This document shows, piece after piece, positions 45,443 through 54,259 of a stretch of 64,000 nt of DNA. Positions within the stretch are counted from its first letter, which is position 1. Each line of letters begins with the position of its first letter. Origin of the DNA: Desulfobacula sp964636495 (GTDB taxonomy: Bacteria; Desulfobacterota; Desulfobacteria; Desulfobacterales; Desulfobacteraceae); NCBI GenBank assembly GCA_964636495.1, contig CAZWSL010000011.1, forward strand, positions 29,770 through 93,769, in the 5' to 3' direction. Made by a program: the position numbers and the translations under genes. The notes under the pieces are model-generated. The model was not told where the DNA came from and ran no database searches. It was given only the letters and a program-made list of their open reading frames with translations.

Positions 45443-46606
45443 ATGAGACAAGGTAAAATATCTGCAGTAATACCGGCAGCAGGATTTTCAGCAAGGATGC
45501 ATGAATATAAACCCCTGCTGAAACTTGGCAGACTTTCCATTCTTGAACATACAATAGAGTCGTTAAAAAAAAGTGATATAAGTGATATATTAGTTGTTAC
45601 AGGACACAAGAGAGAGAAGATCGAGTCTCTTATTCGAAAAAGCGGTGCAGTACCACTCTTTAACAGGAATTTTAGAGACGGAATGCTCAGCTCCATAAAA
45701 AAAGGAGTGAAAGAAATCTCTTCAGAATGCCTTGGGTTCCTGTTACTGCCGGCTGATATACCGCTTATCCGTAACACTACCATAGAAGCCCTGATATCAA
45801 CTGCTGAAAAAACACCAAAAAATATCATTATTCCATATTTTAACAGAGTATCAGGGCATCCCCCGTTTATTCCGGCATGGATGATACCGGAGATTTTTAA
45901 ATTAAAAAACGACTCAAACCTTGGTTCCCTGCTCCTCTCATTAAAAAATCACCGGAAAAAACTAATGGTTCATGATCGAGGTGTTTTACTGGATGCAGAT
46001 ACAAAAGAGGCCTACGAGCTACTTAAAGATAAGTATGAATCCATTGATATCCCGGATAGAGAGGAGTGTGACTCCATCCTCATGGCAAATCTTGGAAAAG
46101 AGCAGAATATTCAGTCCCATGTGAAACTTGTTGCAAAAACGGCTCTCATGCTTGCAAAAGCTGTTCAGGGGAAAACATCTCAAACAGAACCGGTTAAAAA
46201 CCCGGACAGCCGTATTGATCTTGATATGGACATGATTTATGCAGGAGCTCTTTTACATGATATCAAAAGAACAAAACAGAATCATGCACATGCTGGATAC
46301 CATTATCTGATCTCCCTTGGATTTCCTGAAGTAGCCGATATTGCTGGTCAGCACATGGATCTGACACAACCGGTTTCAACTCCTCTGACAGAAGTCCAGA
46401 TTGTCTATTTTGCAGACAAGCTGTGCAATGGGGACACACTTGAACCAAATCTTAACTACAGCAGACGATTTCATGAAAAAATTATACAGACACCACATGT
46501 AAAGGATATCATTTTAAAAAGATATGGGCACACCAAGCTGATACATAGCACAATTGAAAAAACAGCAGGTAAAACGATCAAAACCATTCTTTCAACCATT
46601 ATATGA
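45443..46606 (+). CDS. MobA/MocA-like nucleotidyltransferase fused to an HD domain
   Basis: 387 residues from the ATG at 45443; a GTG at 45437 overlapping the xdhC stop is also possible. Residues 1-~195 are a MobA/MocA-type transferase (AVIPAAGFSARMHEYKPLL, then LLLPADIPLIR near 100), which attaches a nucleotide to molybdopterin. Residues ~215-387 are an HD phosphohydrolase domain (YAGALLHDIKRTK and AGQHMDL). It probably makes the cytidine dinucleotide form used by hydroxylases. The HD part may remove nucleotides or by-products. It overlaps the next gene by ATGA. Confidence 0.85.
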   Translation: MRQGKISAVIPAAGFSARMHEYKPLLKLGRLSILEHTIESLKKSDISDILVVTGHKREKIESLIRKSGAVPLFNRNFRDGMLSSIKKGVKEISSECLGFLLLPADIPLIRNTTIEALISTAEKTPKNIIIPYFNRVSGHPPFIPAWMIPEIFKLKNDSNLGSLLLSLKNHRKKLMVHDRGVLLDADTKEAYELLKDKYESIDIPDREECDSILMANLGKEQNIQSHVKLVAKTALMLAKAVQGKTSQTEPVKNPDSRIDLDMDMIYAGALLHDIKRTKQNHAHAGYHYLISLGFPEVADIAGQHMDLTQPVSTPLTEVQIVYFADKLCNGDTLEPNLNYSRRFHEKIIQTPHVKDIILKRYGHTKLIHSTIEKTAGKTIKTILSTII

Positions 46607-47259
46607 GAATTGTTAAAACTTATAAATCAGGTTCAAAAAGATTTCATGATGATCTGATACAACTCTATTATAAAAATCAAGGTTACCTTCTGTTTCTTCT
46701 GCGGCATGGACAGATCAGGGGACATGAAACAAAACGCTTTATCGGCCAGACTGATGTTCCCCTTGACAGCATAGGCAGAAACCAGGCACTATCATGGCAT
46801 AAGGATTTTTCCTCTTTAAACTTTAACAGGGTTTATTCAAGCTCCCTTGAACGGTGCAAAAAAACTGCACAGCTGATCTGTCCGCATCATGATATCCATA
46901 TTGATCACAGACTAAATGAAATCAATATGGGTGACTGGGATGGTAAGAGCTTTATGAAAATAAAAAAAATCAGACCTGAAGCGTTTAAAAAAAGAGGGGA
47001 TAATATATACAGATTCAAGCCTGCAAAAGGAGAAAGCTTTCAAGATCTTTCCAGCAGAGTTTTACCATTTTTCAACAAGCTTGAATCCAGCCGGATGAAA
47101 GTTAAGAACAAAAGCCATTTGACTCTTGTTGTCACCCATGCCGGGGTAATAAGAGTCTTTCTCTCCCATCTCCTGCACCTGAAACCTGAAGAGTTGTTTA
47201 CGATCAAAATGAATTATGGACAGCTGTTTGTCGTAACCTTGCAACACAGATATCCCTGA
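46603..47259 (+). CDS. Histidine phosphatase (phosphoglycerate-mutase-like)
   Basis: 218 residues. Catalytic motif LLRHGQIRGHETKRFIGQ (about residue 31), YSSSLERCKKTAQLI (about 79) and VTHAGVIR (about 173) are complete. About 24 extra residues precede the phosphatase domain. It is coupled by ATGA to the nucleotidyltransferase-HD gene. A role in cofactor-nucleotide dephosphorylation, like CobC, is plausible, and would place two phosphohydrolase folds beside a cofactor transferase. Confidence 0.85.
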   Translation: MRIVKTYKSGSKRFHDDLIQLYYKNQGYLLFLLRHGQIRGHETKRFIGQTDVPLDSIGRNQALSWHKDFSSLNFNRVYSSSLERCKKTAQLICPHHDIHIDHRLNEINMGDWDGKSFMKIKKIRPEAFKKRGDNIYRFKPAKGESFQDLSSRVLPFFNKLESSRMKVKNKSHLTLVVTHAGVIRVFLSHLLHLKPEELFTIKMNYGQLFVVTLQHRYP

Positions 47260-47360
47260 TCAATGTATGCGGGAGTATGAAATATGTTTCAAAACCAGAA
47301 CAGCATTTATCTGCACTGCCCGATGATTTTCAACTTATTATACAGGTTCCTGAAAAAATA

Positions 47361-49604
47361 TTAATGCTCTATTTCAAATGATTTGTTAAAGATTTCAAGC
47401 AGTTTTATGTTCTGTTTTGCCATCATCACACAATTACCGCTTATGGCATAAAAAAGAATACTCAATCTTGTCTTGGATGAATCATCCCTGATCCTTGCAA
47501 TCTGGTTTCCATTAAAATCATCAACAAGTTTTCTTAACTGTTTAAACTGCTTCTCAGCCTCTTTGAAGTCGCCAATTTTTTTCTCTCTGAAAGCGGTTTC
47601 AACAAGTTGAATAATTTTTAAAAAAACTTTTTTTATCTCCATGAGTTCAAACAGCTGTTTTTCCAGAAGCCCCTTATGCCTGTTGCTCACATGCATACTT
47701 GAACGGATCGCAGTGTCCCTGTAACCGTCAGACAATTTCTGAAGCCTTCGAATAATCTTATAATAACTATAGGATATTTTCTGATCTTCCTTGGACTGAA
47801 CCCTTAACACCTTAAAGATATTGGCAATTATAATATTGGTACTTTTTTGCACATGATTACTGCGCATCCTCATATTTCTCAGTGTGATCAAATCCTCTTC
47901 AAACAGAGCAAAAAATATTGTATCAAAGGATTCCCGAAGATCTTTGAGAAAAAAAGCAAGATGATCAAATGTCTGCTCAATTGATTTTTTTGTTTCATTC
48001 ACATTATGCAGGGTATAGATCTGGATCTCTTTTTTATCTTTCTCTTTCTCCTTGTGCTTTTTAAGATTTTTTAAAACCATGAATGCAACAAAGGCAATGA
48101 CTGCTATAAATCCAGGCACTTTAAAATATGCCAGCATATTGGCAAAAATAAAAGAGATTATAAATGCTATAAAAGCTGTCATAAACCATCCGCCTATAAC
48201 GGTCAACACACCTGTAACCCTGTATACAGCACTCTCCCTGCCCCATGCCTGGTCGGAAAAACTGGTGCCCATGGCAACCATGAAGGTTACATAGGTAGTT
48301 GACAGTGGCAGCTTCAGAGAGGTTGCAAATGAAACTACAGCACTGGCAACCATCAAATTTACTGATGCTCTGATAAGATCAAAAGATGGTTTTTCAGACT
48401 GAATGATATCTTTGTTCACGGCTGGCTGAGCAAAACGATCTGCAATATTTCGACGAATATTTTCTGGTGTCATACCTTTAACAACTTCAGAAAGAGAGTC
48501 AAACATATTGACAATTTTTCTTGACAGCCATATGGATTCAAATTTTTCCGTGCCTTCATCCTGCTGTCCAAGGCCGATTTCTGTTTCTCTTACAGTTCTT
48601 GCCTTTTTGGATACCCACAGGGTTATTACCATTATGAGTCCTGCAATGAGCATCATATATGTCTGTGACTGCACTTTTTTACTAAGGGCTCCCATGGTGA
48701 TATTCATGGGATCAGAAGAGGAGACGGCATTCATCAGTGCATGAAGTCCTGCAAGGGGAACACCGATAAAATTAACAAGATCATTTGCTGCAAAAGCCAT
48801 GGCAAGGGCAAAGGTACCCATAAGAATAATAGGTTTTAAGATATTCACCTTGAAAAAACTGATCAAAATCTGCAACAAAAATGCTGAGGCAAAAAAGATT
48901 ACCGCCATTATTGCCATTGAATTATTTTTGATCATGGCAACGGTCTGATCATCCATGAATGTTGCCCCTTTTGCCCCTTTTATCAGGATAAAAAAGGTAA
49001 TGGCTGTCAATGCGACTCCTCCCCAAAGGGCACCATATCTTTTTAACTGTTTTTCGTACTCAAATGTAAAAATCAGTCTTGTCAAAAACTGCATGAAAGC
49101 ACCTGAAAAAAAGGCCAGTATGATGGAAAAAAGGATGCCGCCTACAATAGCCATCGCTTTTGCTGTATTGATATAATCCCACAATGCCATTGTTGAGTCT
49201 GTCTGGGCCATAATCTTAACGATCGATAGAGCCACAGCCGCACCCAGTATCTCAAAGACAATGGATACGGTTGTTGAAGTGGGAAGCCCGTGGGTATTGA
49301 AAAGATCAAGAAGGAAAATATCTGTGATCATCACAGCAAGAAAAATTGTCAGCAGTTCCGGCATGGTAAAAAACTGGGGATGAAAAATCCCTTTTCTTGC
49401 AACTTCCATCATGCCGCCTGAAAAAGTCACACCTGCCATTATACCCAAGCTTGCAATAATCATAATTATAAAAAAAGGAGCTGCCTTGGACCCTATTGAT
49501 GAATTTAAAAAATTTGCAGCATCATTTGTAACGCCCACTACAAGATCAAAAACAGCAAACAGGATTAATATACCCACAACAACATAGCATAACTGAAGAC
49601 CCAT
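47361..49604 (-). CDS. PiT-family inorganic phosphate transporter with PhoU-like tail
   Basis: 747 residues. The PiT signatures are GVTNDAANFLNSSIGSKAAP (about residue 24) and AFAANDLVNFIGVPLAG (about 273), with about a dozen membrane segments through residue 520. The C-terminal ~230 residues are helical and charged (TKKSIEQTFDHLAFFLKDL onward), resembling a PhoU-type regulatory domain. It imports phosphate with a cation. It is monocistronic and convergent with the phosphatase gene. Confidence 0.9.
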   Translation of the reverse strand: MGLQLCYVVVGILILFAVFDLVVGVTNDAANFLNSSIGSKAAPFFIIMIIASLGIMAGVTFSGGMMEVARKGIFHPQFFTMPELLTIFLAVMITDIFLLDLFNTHGLPTSTTVSIVFEILGAAVALSIVKIMAQTDSTMALWDYINTAKAMAIVGGILFSIILAFFSGAFMQFLTRLIFTFEYEKQLKRYGALWGGVALTAITFFILIKGAKGATFMDDQTVAMIKNNSMAIMAVIFFASAFLLQILISFFKVNILKPIILMGTFALAMAFAANDLVNFIGVPLAGLHALMNAVSSSDPMNITMGALSKKVQSQTYMMLIAGLIMVITLWVSKKARTVRETEIGLGQQDEGTEKFESIWLSRKIVNMFDSLSEVVKGMTPENIRRNIADRFAQPAVNKDIIQSEKPSFDLIRASVNLMVASAVVSFATSLKLPLSTTYVTFMVAMGTSFSDQAWGRESAVYRVTGVLTVIGGWFMTAFIAFIISFIFANMLAYFKVPGFIAVIAFVAFMVLKNLKKHKEKEKDKKEIQIYTLHNVNETKKSIEQTFDHLAFFLKDLRESFDTIFFALFEEDLITLRNMRMRSNHVQKSTNIIIANIFKVLRVQSKEDQKISYSYYKIIRRLQKLSDGYRDTAIRSSMHVSNRHKGLLEKQLFELMEIKKVFLKIIQLVETAFREKKIGDFKEAEKQFKQLRKLVDDFNGNQIARIRDDSSKTRLSILFYAISGNCVMMAKQNIKLLEIFNKSFEIEH

Positions 49605-49779
49605 ATTGTTTTTCCCTCTTATTTATTAAAATTTATTTTTTTAAAATTTCTATTTAATAACATTATTTTTTCTAATATTTTTACGTAATACTAACACATT
49701 TTCTTTTTTTGGCAAGGTTCTCAAAATACGTTTTTTTGAAATGGAACCATTACAACGGGCTGACCGATCTGTAAACCAT

Positions 49780-50616
49780 CTATGTCCTTGCAAGCACCAG
49801 AATATCTACCCTGCCGGCACCACTTCTCAACAGTTCCATAGCAGCCTCATTGCATGTAGCCCCTGTTGTCATAACATCATCCACCAACAGGATATTTCTA
49901 TTTTTAATTAAATCCGGCTTTGATGCTTTAAAGGCATTTTTCAGATTGTTTTTTCTCTGATCTATATCAAACCCTGTCTGGGGTTCTGTCTTTTTACTCC
50001 TGACAAGGGAACCCGTATCAATTCTCCATGAAGGGTTTTTCCCAAAATGCTGCCTGTATAATTTAACAAAATTACGAATCATTAAAAAAGTCTGGTTAAA
50101 TCCACGTTTGCGGGCTTTGGTACGGTGAAGCGGCATCGGCATTATCAGATCAATCCTGGAGTCTGAATAATATTTTAAAAACGCCTGAAAGAGTAAAGAT
50201 TCAAAAACAGTGGCTGCAGCCAGTTTTGAGCTGTACTTGAAAAGCGGCACTGCATCCTTGATAATACCTTTATACTCAACTGCTGCACGGGCCTTTTCTG
50301 CTTTCAGCGGTGTCTTGATACAGGAGTGGCACAGATGGTTATCACTTTTATCAATCACATATTCATGGCTGAAAGTGTGATGAAACTGAATCCCGCACTT
50401 TATGCAGTAAGGCGGATTAACCGGAAAAAAACCTGCTTTCATGCAGGTATCACAAAAACAGGTTTCAATGGTTCCGGGTTCAACACGATGGGGATTGATA
50501 TATCTGCCGCATTTTAAACACTTTAAAGGGTATAAAAAATTTTCAAGGTTGTGAAAACCTCTCTTTAGAAACTGAAACAGAGATTGCCTGAAAAAATATG
50601 TTAAATTAAGAGACAT
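49780..50616 (-). CDS. ComF-family phosphoribosyltransferase-like protein
   Basis: 278 residues. The N-terminal zinc-ribbon part has CLKCGRY, CDTC, CIKCG and CHSC pairs (about residues 34-95). The C-terminal PRTase fold has MPLHRTKARKRGFNQ (about 160) and the PRPP loop ILLVDDVMTTGATCNEAA (about 243). ComF proteins support DNA uptake in competent bacteria; the biochemical step is unclear. It is 23 nt after rlmB in the leftward housekeeping run. Confidence 0.9.
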   Translation of the reverse strand: MSLNLTYFFRQSLFQFLKRGFHNLENFLYPLKCLKCGRYINPHRVEPGTIETCFCDTCMKAGFFPVNPPYCIKCGIQFHHTFSHEYVIDKSDNHLCHSCIKTPLKAEKARAAVEYKGIIKDAVPLFKYSSKLAAATVFESLLFQAFLKYYSDSRIDLIMPMPLHRTKARKRGFNQTFLMIRNFVKLYRQHFGKNPSWRIDTGSLVRSKKTEPQTGFDIDQRKNNLKNAFKASKPDLIKNRNILLVDDVMTTGATCNEAAMELLRSGAGRVDILVLART

Positions 50617-50639
50617 TTACTGCCATATGCTAAAAAAAT

Positions 50640-51389
50640 TTACTTTAAACCGGTCTGCCGCAGCACTTCATACATTGCGATACTACCTGCAACAGAAGCA
50701 TTTAAAGAGTTAATATTTCCACAATTGGGTATGGATAGTAAGAAATCACACTCTTTTTTTACTCCAGGTCTTATTCCTTTATGCTCTCCTCCTATGACAA
50801 GTGCAATATCTCCTTTCAAGTCAGAATCAAACAGAGAAACAGTGCCTTTTGCATCCAGACCGGATATCCAGAATCCGATCTCTTTCAAGGTTCTTAATAT
50901 GGAAGCCGTATTTGTGATCATAAAAATATTGGCATGTTCCATTGCCCCTGCGGAAATTCTGGATACTGAAGAAGAGGGAGGTGCACACCTGTTTTTTGGA
51001 ATAAATATATAGTCAACTCCGGCACAGACTGCACTCCTTATTAATGCGCCAAGATTGTGAGGGTCTTCAATACTCTCCAACACCAGTATAAAATACTCTT
51101 TTTGCCGATTTTTTATATCAGGTATAATCTCCAATGCATTTTGCAGAGGATAAAAAGAAGTTCTTGCAATAATTCCCTGGTGGTTTTCATATTCACTGAT
51201 TCTGTCAAGAAATCCAGGATCAGCAAATTCAATTTTGATCTTTTTTTTCCTTGCAAGCCTCTCTAGTTTTTCAACCCGTTTCAACGATCTTTTTTTTGAA
51301 ATAATTATCTTTTCAAATTTTCTCTTATCTGATTTTAAAGCCTCATATATGGAGTGAAATCCAGAGAGGATATCATTCTTTTCTCCCAT
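50640..51389 (-). CDS. rlmB: SpoU-family 23S rRNA 2'-O-methyltransferase (RlmB-like)
   Basis: 249 residues. The N-terminal substrate-binding domain starts DILSGFHSIYEALKSDKRKFEKI, then the SPOUT knot has ESIEDPHNLGALIRSA (about residue 105), VIGGEHKGIRPGV (about 193) and SIPNCGNINSLNASVAGSIAMYE (about 218; split here across motif 3). It uses SAM to methylate a ribose in 23S rRNA, by analogy Gm2251. It starts 3 nt after the gmk stop. Confidence 0.88.
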   Translation of the reverse strand: MGEKNDILSGFHSIYEALKSDKRKFEKIIISKKRSLKRVEKLERLARKKKIKIEFADPGFLDRISEYENHQGIIARTSFYPLQNALEIIPDIKNRQKEYFILVLESIEDPHNLGALIRSAVCAGVDYIFIPKNRCAPPSSSVSRISAGAMEHANIFMITNTASILRTLKEIGFWISGLDAKGTVSLFDSDLKGDIALVIGGEHKGIRPGVKKECDFLLSIPNCGNINSLNASVAGSIAMYEVLRQTGLK

Positions 51390-51392
51390 TGT

Positions 51393-51956
51393 TCAAACCA
51401 TCTCTTTTTCAAAAATATGACACAGTTCTTTTTTTGCCCGATCCAGATCATCATTCATCACTACATATTTATAAAGATTCTTACTCGCCATCTCTTTATC
51501 TGCATTTTCAAGTCGTGTCTCTATTGTTTTTCTTGAATCTGTTCCCCTGTTTTCAAGGCGACGGCATAAAACTTCAATTGATGGCGGCATGATAAAAACG
51601 GTTACCATATCAATATCAGACTTCATAACCTGCCTTGCACCCTGCACATCAATATCAAGAATAAGACTGCTGCCATTATTCAAACGTGCAGTAACAAGCT
51701 CTTTTGATGTGCCATAGTAGTTTTCATGAACCTTTGCCCATTCAAGCCAGAATCCAAGATTTATCTTCTTTTTAAACTCCTCAGGGCTTATAAAAAAATA
51801 ATCAATCCTGTCCTGTTCATCTCTTCTCGGAGCTCTGGTTGTGTGGGATACAGAGTAATACAGGTTGTGATAACGACTCAGTATATATTTAATAAGCGTT
51901 GTTTTGCCTGCTCCTGATGGAGCTGAAACAATAAATAGTTTTCCTTTATCAGTCAT
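51393..51956 (-). CDS. gmk: Guanylate kinase
   Basis: 187 residues from the ATG at 51956. The P-loop SAPSGAGKTTL (about residue 10), the SHTTRAPRRDEQD GMP site (about 36) and DIDVQGARQVM (about 97) are intact. It phosphorylates GMP or dGMP. The frame stays open 36 nt further upstream, but the shorter start matches the family. The ATG lies inside the 3' end of the remA gene (8-nt overlap), matching the common yicC-remA-gmk order. Confidence 0.95.
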   Translation of the reverse strand: MTDKGKLFIVSAPSGAGKTTLIKYILSRYHNLYYSVSHTTRAPRRDEQDRIDYFFISPEEFKKKINLGFWLEWAKVHENYYGTSKELVTARLNNGSSLILDIDVQGARQVMKSDIDMVTVFIMPPSIEVLCRRLENRGTDSRKTIETRLENADKEMASKNLYKYVVMNDDLDRAKKELCHIFEKEMV

Positions 51957-52434
51957 TCCTTTTCCTACTCTTCTCCTCCAGCAGGGATGCAAATCTTCTT
52001 GAAACAGTTTCAGCCTTTACTGAAGATAAAATAACATGATTACATTCAGTGATAATAACAGATCTTGTTTTTCTTCCATGGGTAACATCAAAGAGACAAT
52101 TCTCCTTTTTAGCTTCATTCCTCACTCTTTTCATGGGTGACGATCCAGGAGAAAAAATAGCAACAACTTTTTGTGCCACCACACTGTTTCCAAATCCTAA
52201 ATTTAAAAGAAGCTGTTCAGTTTTTACCACTATCGCTGAAAGAAGAACATGATTGTTTTCTGTAATGATAACATTTCTTGTTTTTCTTCCATGGGTAATA
52301 TCAAAGAGACAATTCTCCTTTTTAGCTTCATTCCTCACTCTTTTCATGGGTGACGATCCAGGAGAAAAAATAGCAACAACTTTTTGTGCCACCACACTGT
52401 TTCCAAATCCTAAATTTAAAAGAAGCTGTTCCAA
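51949..52434 (-). CDS. remA: Tandem-duplicated RemA (DUF370) regulator
   Basis: 161 residues from a TTG at 52434 with GAGGAG 6 nt upstream. RemA is normally about 85-95 residues with one domain. Here two complete domains are fused in frame at a 71-residue period: LLNLGFGNSVVAQKVVAIFSP begins each, and FDITHGRKTRNVII (copy 1) matches FDVTHGRKTRSVII (copy 2). In Bacillus RemA is a DNA-binding protein forming large rings and activates biofilm genes; the role here is inferred. It lies between yicC and gmk. A longer frame to 52638 overlaps yicC and is unlikely. Confidence 0.85.
   Translation of the reverse strand: MEQLLLNLGFGNSVVAQKVVAIFSPGSSPMKRVRNEAKKENCLFDITHGRKTRNVIITENNHVLLSAIVVKTEQLLLNLGFGNSVVAQKVVAIFSPGSSPMKRVRNEAKKENCLFDVTHGRKTRSVIITECNHVILSSVKAETVSRRFASLLEEKSRKRND
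52063..52218. repeat. Direct repeat inside remA, unit 1
   Basis: 156 nt that recur at 52276-52431 with a single mismatch (C at 52086, T at 52299), at a period of 213 nt. The 50-60 nt on the left of each unit are clearly diverged. Confidence 0.95.
52276..52431. repeat. Direct repeat inside remA, unit 2
   Basis: Second copy of the 156-nt unit at 52063-52218. Its end coincides with the start codon region of the gene, so this unit encodes the N-terminal RemA domain. Confidence 0.95.
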
Positions 52435-52540
52435 ATACTTCTCCTCTTCTGTAATCTCTAAGATATAAGATTTTAACCACTGCTGATCCGTTTTCTGATA
52501 AGAGTCGTTAAACACCTTTTTCACATCATTAATCTCTCTG

Positions 52541-53419
52541 CTATTCAATATTCTGAACCTGCTCACGTATTTTTTCAAGCTGTGACTTAAGATCAACAAC
52601 CATATGGGATAAACTGGAGTTGCCTGCCTTTGATCCAATTGTATTTACTTCTCTGTTAAATTCCTGGATAAGAAAATTTAATTTTCTGCCTTGAGAATTT
52701 TCCGAATCAAGGCAGTCATGAAACAGATTGATATGGCTGAAAAGCCTTACAATCTCTTCTGATACATCACTCTTATCAGCAATGATAGCCGCTTCCTGGG
52801 CAATCCTGACGGGATCTGTCTCGATCCCGGATGTCAGGTGTTCTATTGAATCCATAAGTTTCTGTTTGTAAATCACTGGAATTTTGGCAGCCTCTTTTTC
52901 AACAAGCTTTAATTTATTCTCAATATACGCCACCCTTTTGGCAAGATCTTCATAAAGATTTTTTCCCTCTTTTTTACGCATTTTTTCAAGATCCGCACTT
53001 GCTGCCTCAATAGAGGGTTTAATTGCCCTGTATAATTTTTTTGCATCCTGTTCTTGTGTTACCGGAACAATGATATTGCGCCCGGTCAACATATCATTCA
53101 GCTGGATTTCACCAGACAGACTGTAATCGTTTTTAATCTTTTCCAATGCTTTATAGTACGACCCTGCCCTTGCATCATCAACCTTAAACAGCTCTTTTTC
53201 TTCTGCATCATCTTTAATTGAAAGCCTGATCTCTATTCTGCCTCTTTCATGTGTTCGGGCAATATTTTTTTTAATCTTGTCTTCAAATTCTTTACACATT
53301 TCAGGGCAGTAAAATACCGTATCAAGGTAGCGTGAATTATATGAACGGATTGTTACATCTGCCGTTATTGTACCGTGGGTATAAGATGCCTGCGCAAAAG
53401 CAGTCATACTTTTAATCAT
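52541..53419 (-). CDS. yicC: YicC-family endoribonuclease
   Basis: 292 residues. The YicC_N domain starts MIKSMTAFAQASYTHGTITADVTIRSYNSRYLD (conserved MTGFG-like opening) and the DUF1732 domain ends the protein with GRKLNFLIQEFNREVNTIGSK (about residue 240). YicC proteins are RNA-cleaving or RNA-decay factors. The gene is 1 nt after the DUF4416 stop and precedes remA-gmk, a widely conserved order. Confidence 0.93.
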   Translation of the reverse strand: MIKSMTAFAQASYTHGTITADVTIRSYNSRYLDTVFYCPEMCKEFEDKIKKNIARTHERGRIEIRLSIKDDAEEKELFKVDDARAGSYYKALEKIKNDYSLSGEIQLNDMLTGRNIIVPVTQEQDAKKLYRAIKPSIEAASADLEKMRKKEGKNLYEDLAKRVAYIENKLKLVEKEAAKIPVIYKQKLMDSIEHLTSGIETDPVRIAQEAAIIADKSDVSEEIVRLFSHINLFHDCLDSENSQGRKLNFLIQEFNREVNTIGSKAGNSSLSHMVVDLKSQLEKIREQVQNIE

Positions 53420-53420
53420 T

Positions 53421-53975
53421 TTATTTTCCCCTGTTTATCTTGGATCTGTGTGCACTTAAATCCAGAAGATACTTACTTCTTACCTTTGATAAAAATGAAA
53501 GCAGCTCTTTTGAGGCATAATCCGGATAAGTCCACTCCAATTTTTCAAAACCATTTTTTTTTGAATACATTAATGTCAGATCTGCATAGATTTTCCTTCC
53601 AATATAAATCCTGTGGGAATACTCTTTTCCAGTGGCAAGTATAAACCTGGAAGATACCAGATATCCAGGATCTATATTGACATTTCTATTGCCGGCAGTT
53701 GTGAAACTCTTTTCAACCTGATTGGTTTTCTCTTTGATCACGGCTAAATCATCCTGGGCAATCAGAGATTTGAACACAAACACTTTTCTGTACAGAGGAG
53801 ATCCCATCTCTTTGCGGTAGTATTCAGTATAGGTAAAATCGAGCCACGGACTTATCATGTCTACCGCCCCAAACATTTTTTCAAATGTTTGAAAAAGCGG
53901 ATCCATGACTGTTTTACTGTTCATGATGCAGCTTACAACCAGCTTTGCCGGATCTGGATTTTTTGGAATACTCAT
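53421..53975 (-). CDS. DUF4416-family protein
   Basis: 184 residues from the ATG at 53975, 1 nt after the trm112-like stop. It has the typical DUF4416 features: MSIPKNPDPAKLVVSCIMNS at the start, then SPWLDFTYTEYYRKEMG (about residue 43), RKIYADLTLMYSKKNG and the C-terminal WTYPDYASKELLSFL. The function is not known. The family is frequent in deltaproteobacteria and often near yicC-gmk, which hints at an RNA- or translation-linked role (inference). Confidence 0.75.
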   Translation of the reverse strand: MSIPKNPDPAKLVVSCIMNSKTVMDPLFQTFEKMFGAVDMISPWLDFTYTEYYRKEMGSPLYRKVFVFKSLIAQDDLAVIKEKTNQVEKSFTTAGNRNVNIDPGYLVSSRFILATGKEYSHRIYIGRKIYADLTLMYSKKNGFEKLEWTYPDYASKELLSFLSKVRSKYLLDLSAHRSKINRGK

Positions 53976-53976
53976 T

Positions 53977-54144
53977 CTACAGCGGCTTTGCCTCATCAAT
54001 CAGCATAATGGGAATATCATCCCTGATTTCGTACAAAAGAGAACAGGCATCACATACGAGTCCCTCTTTTTTATCACTCAAGTATATTTTGCCCTTGCAC
54101 TTGGGGCATACCAGTATGTCTAAAAGCTCTTCAGAAACTGCCAT
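53977..54144 (-). CDS. Trm112-like small zinc protein
   Basis: 55 residues, too short for many gene finders. It begins MAVSEELLDILVCPKCKG and has a second pair, CDAC, near residue 31, followed by YEIRDDIPIMLIDEA, the standard YcaR/Trm112 pattern. It binds zinc through the two CxxC pairs and is thought to help methyltransferases or LPS enzymes. It is 1 nt before DUF4416 and is the first gene of the leftward run down to comF. Confidence 0.9.
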   Translation of the reverse strand: MAVSEELLDILVCPKCKGKIYLSDKKEGLVCDACSLLYEIRDDIPIMLIDEAKPL

Positions 54145-54259
54145 TATTCACTCCTTTATTTTAAGATCTCTGGAAAAGTAAAATTTTTCAAACGCCCTGC
54201 TTCATAATTTACCCATCTCAGATTATTTATCCGGTTCAGAAGCCTGAAACATTTAAACT

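Noticed and set aside
52049..52468. Two similar plus-strand frames that look like a repeat protein pair
   Set aside because: They are the antisense of the duplicated remA domains.
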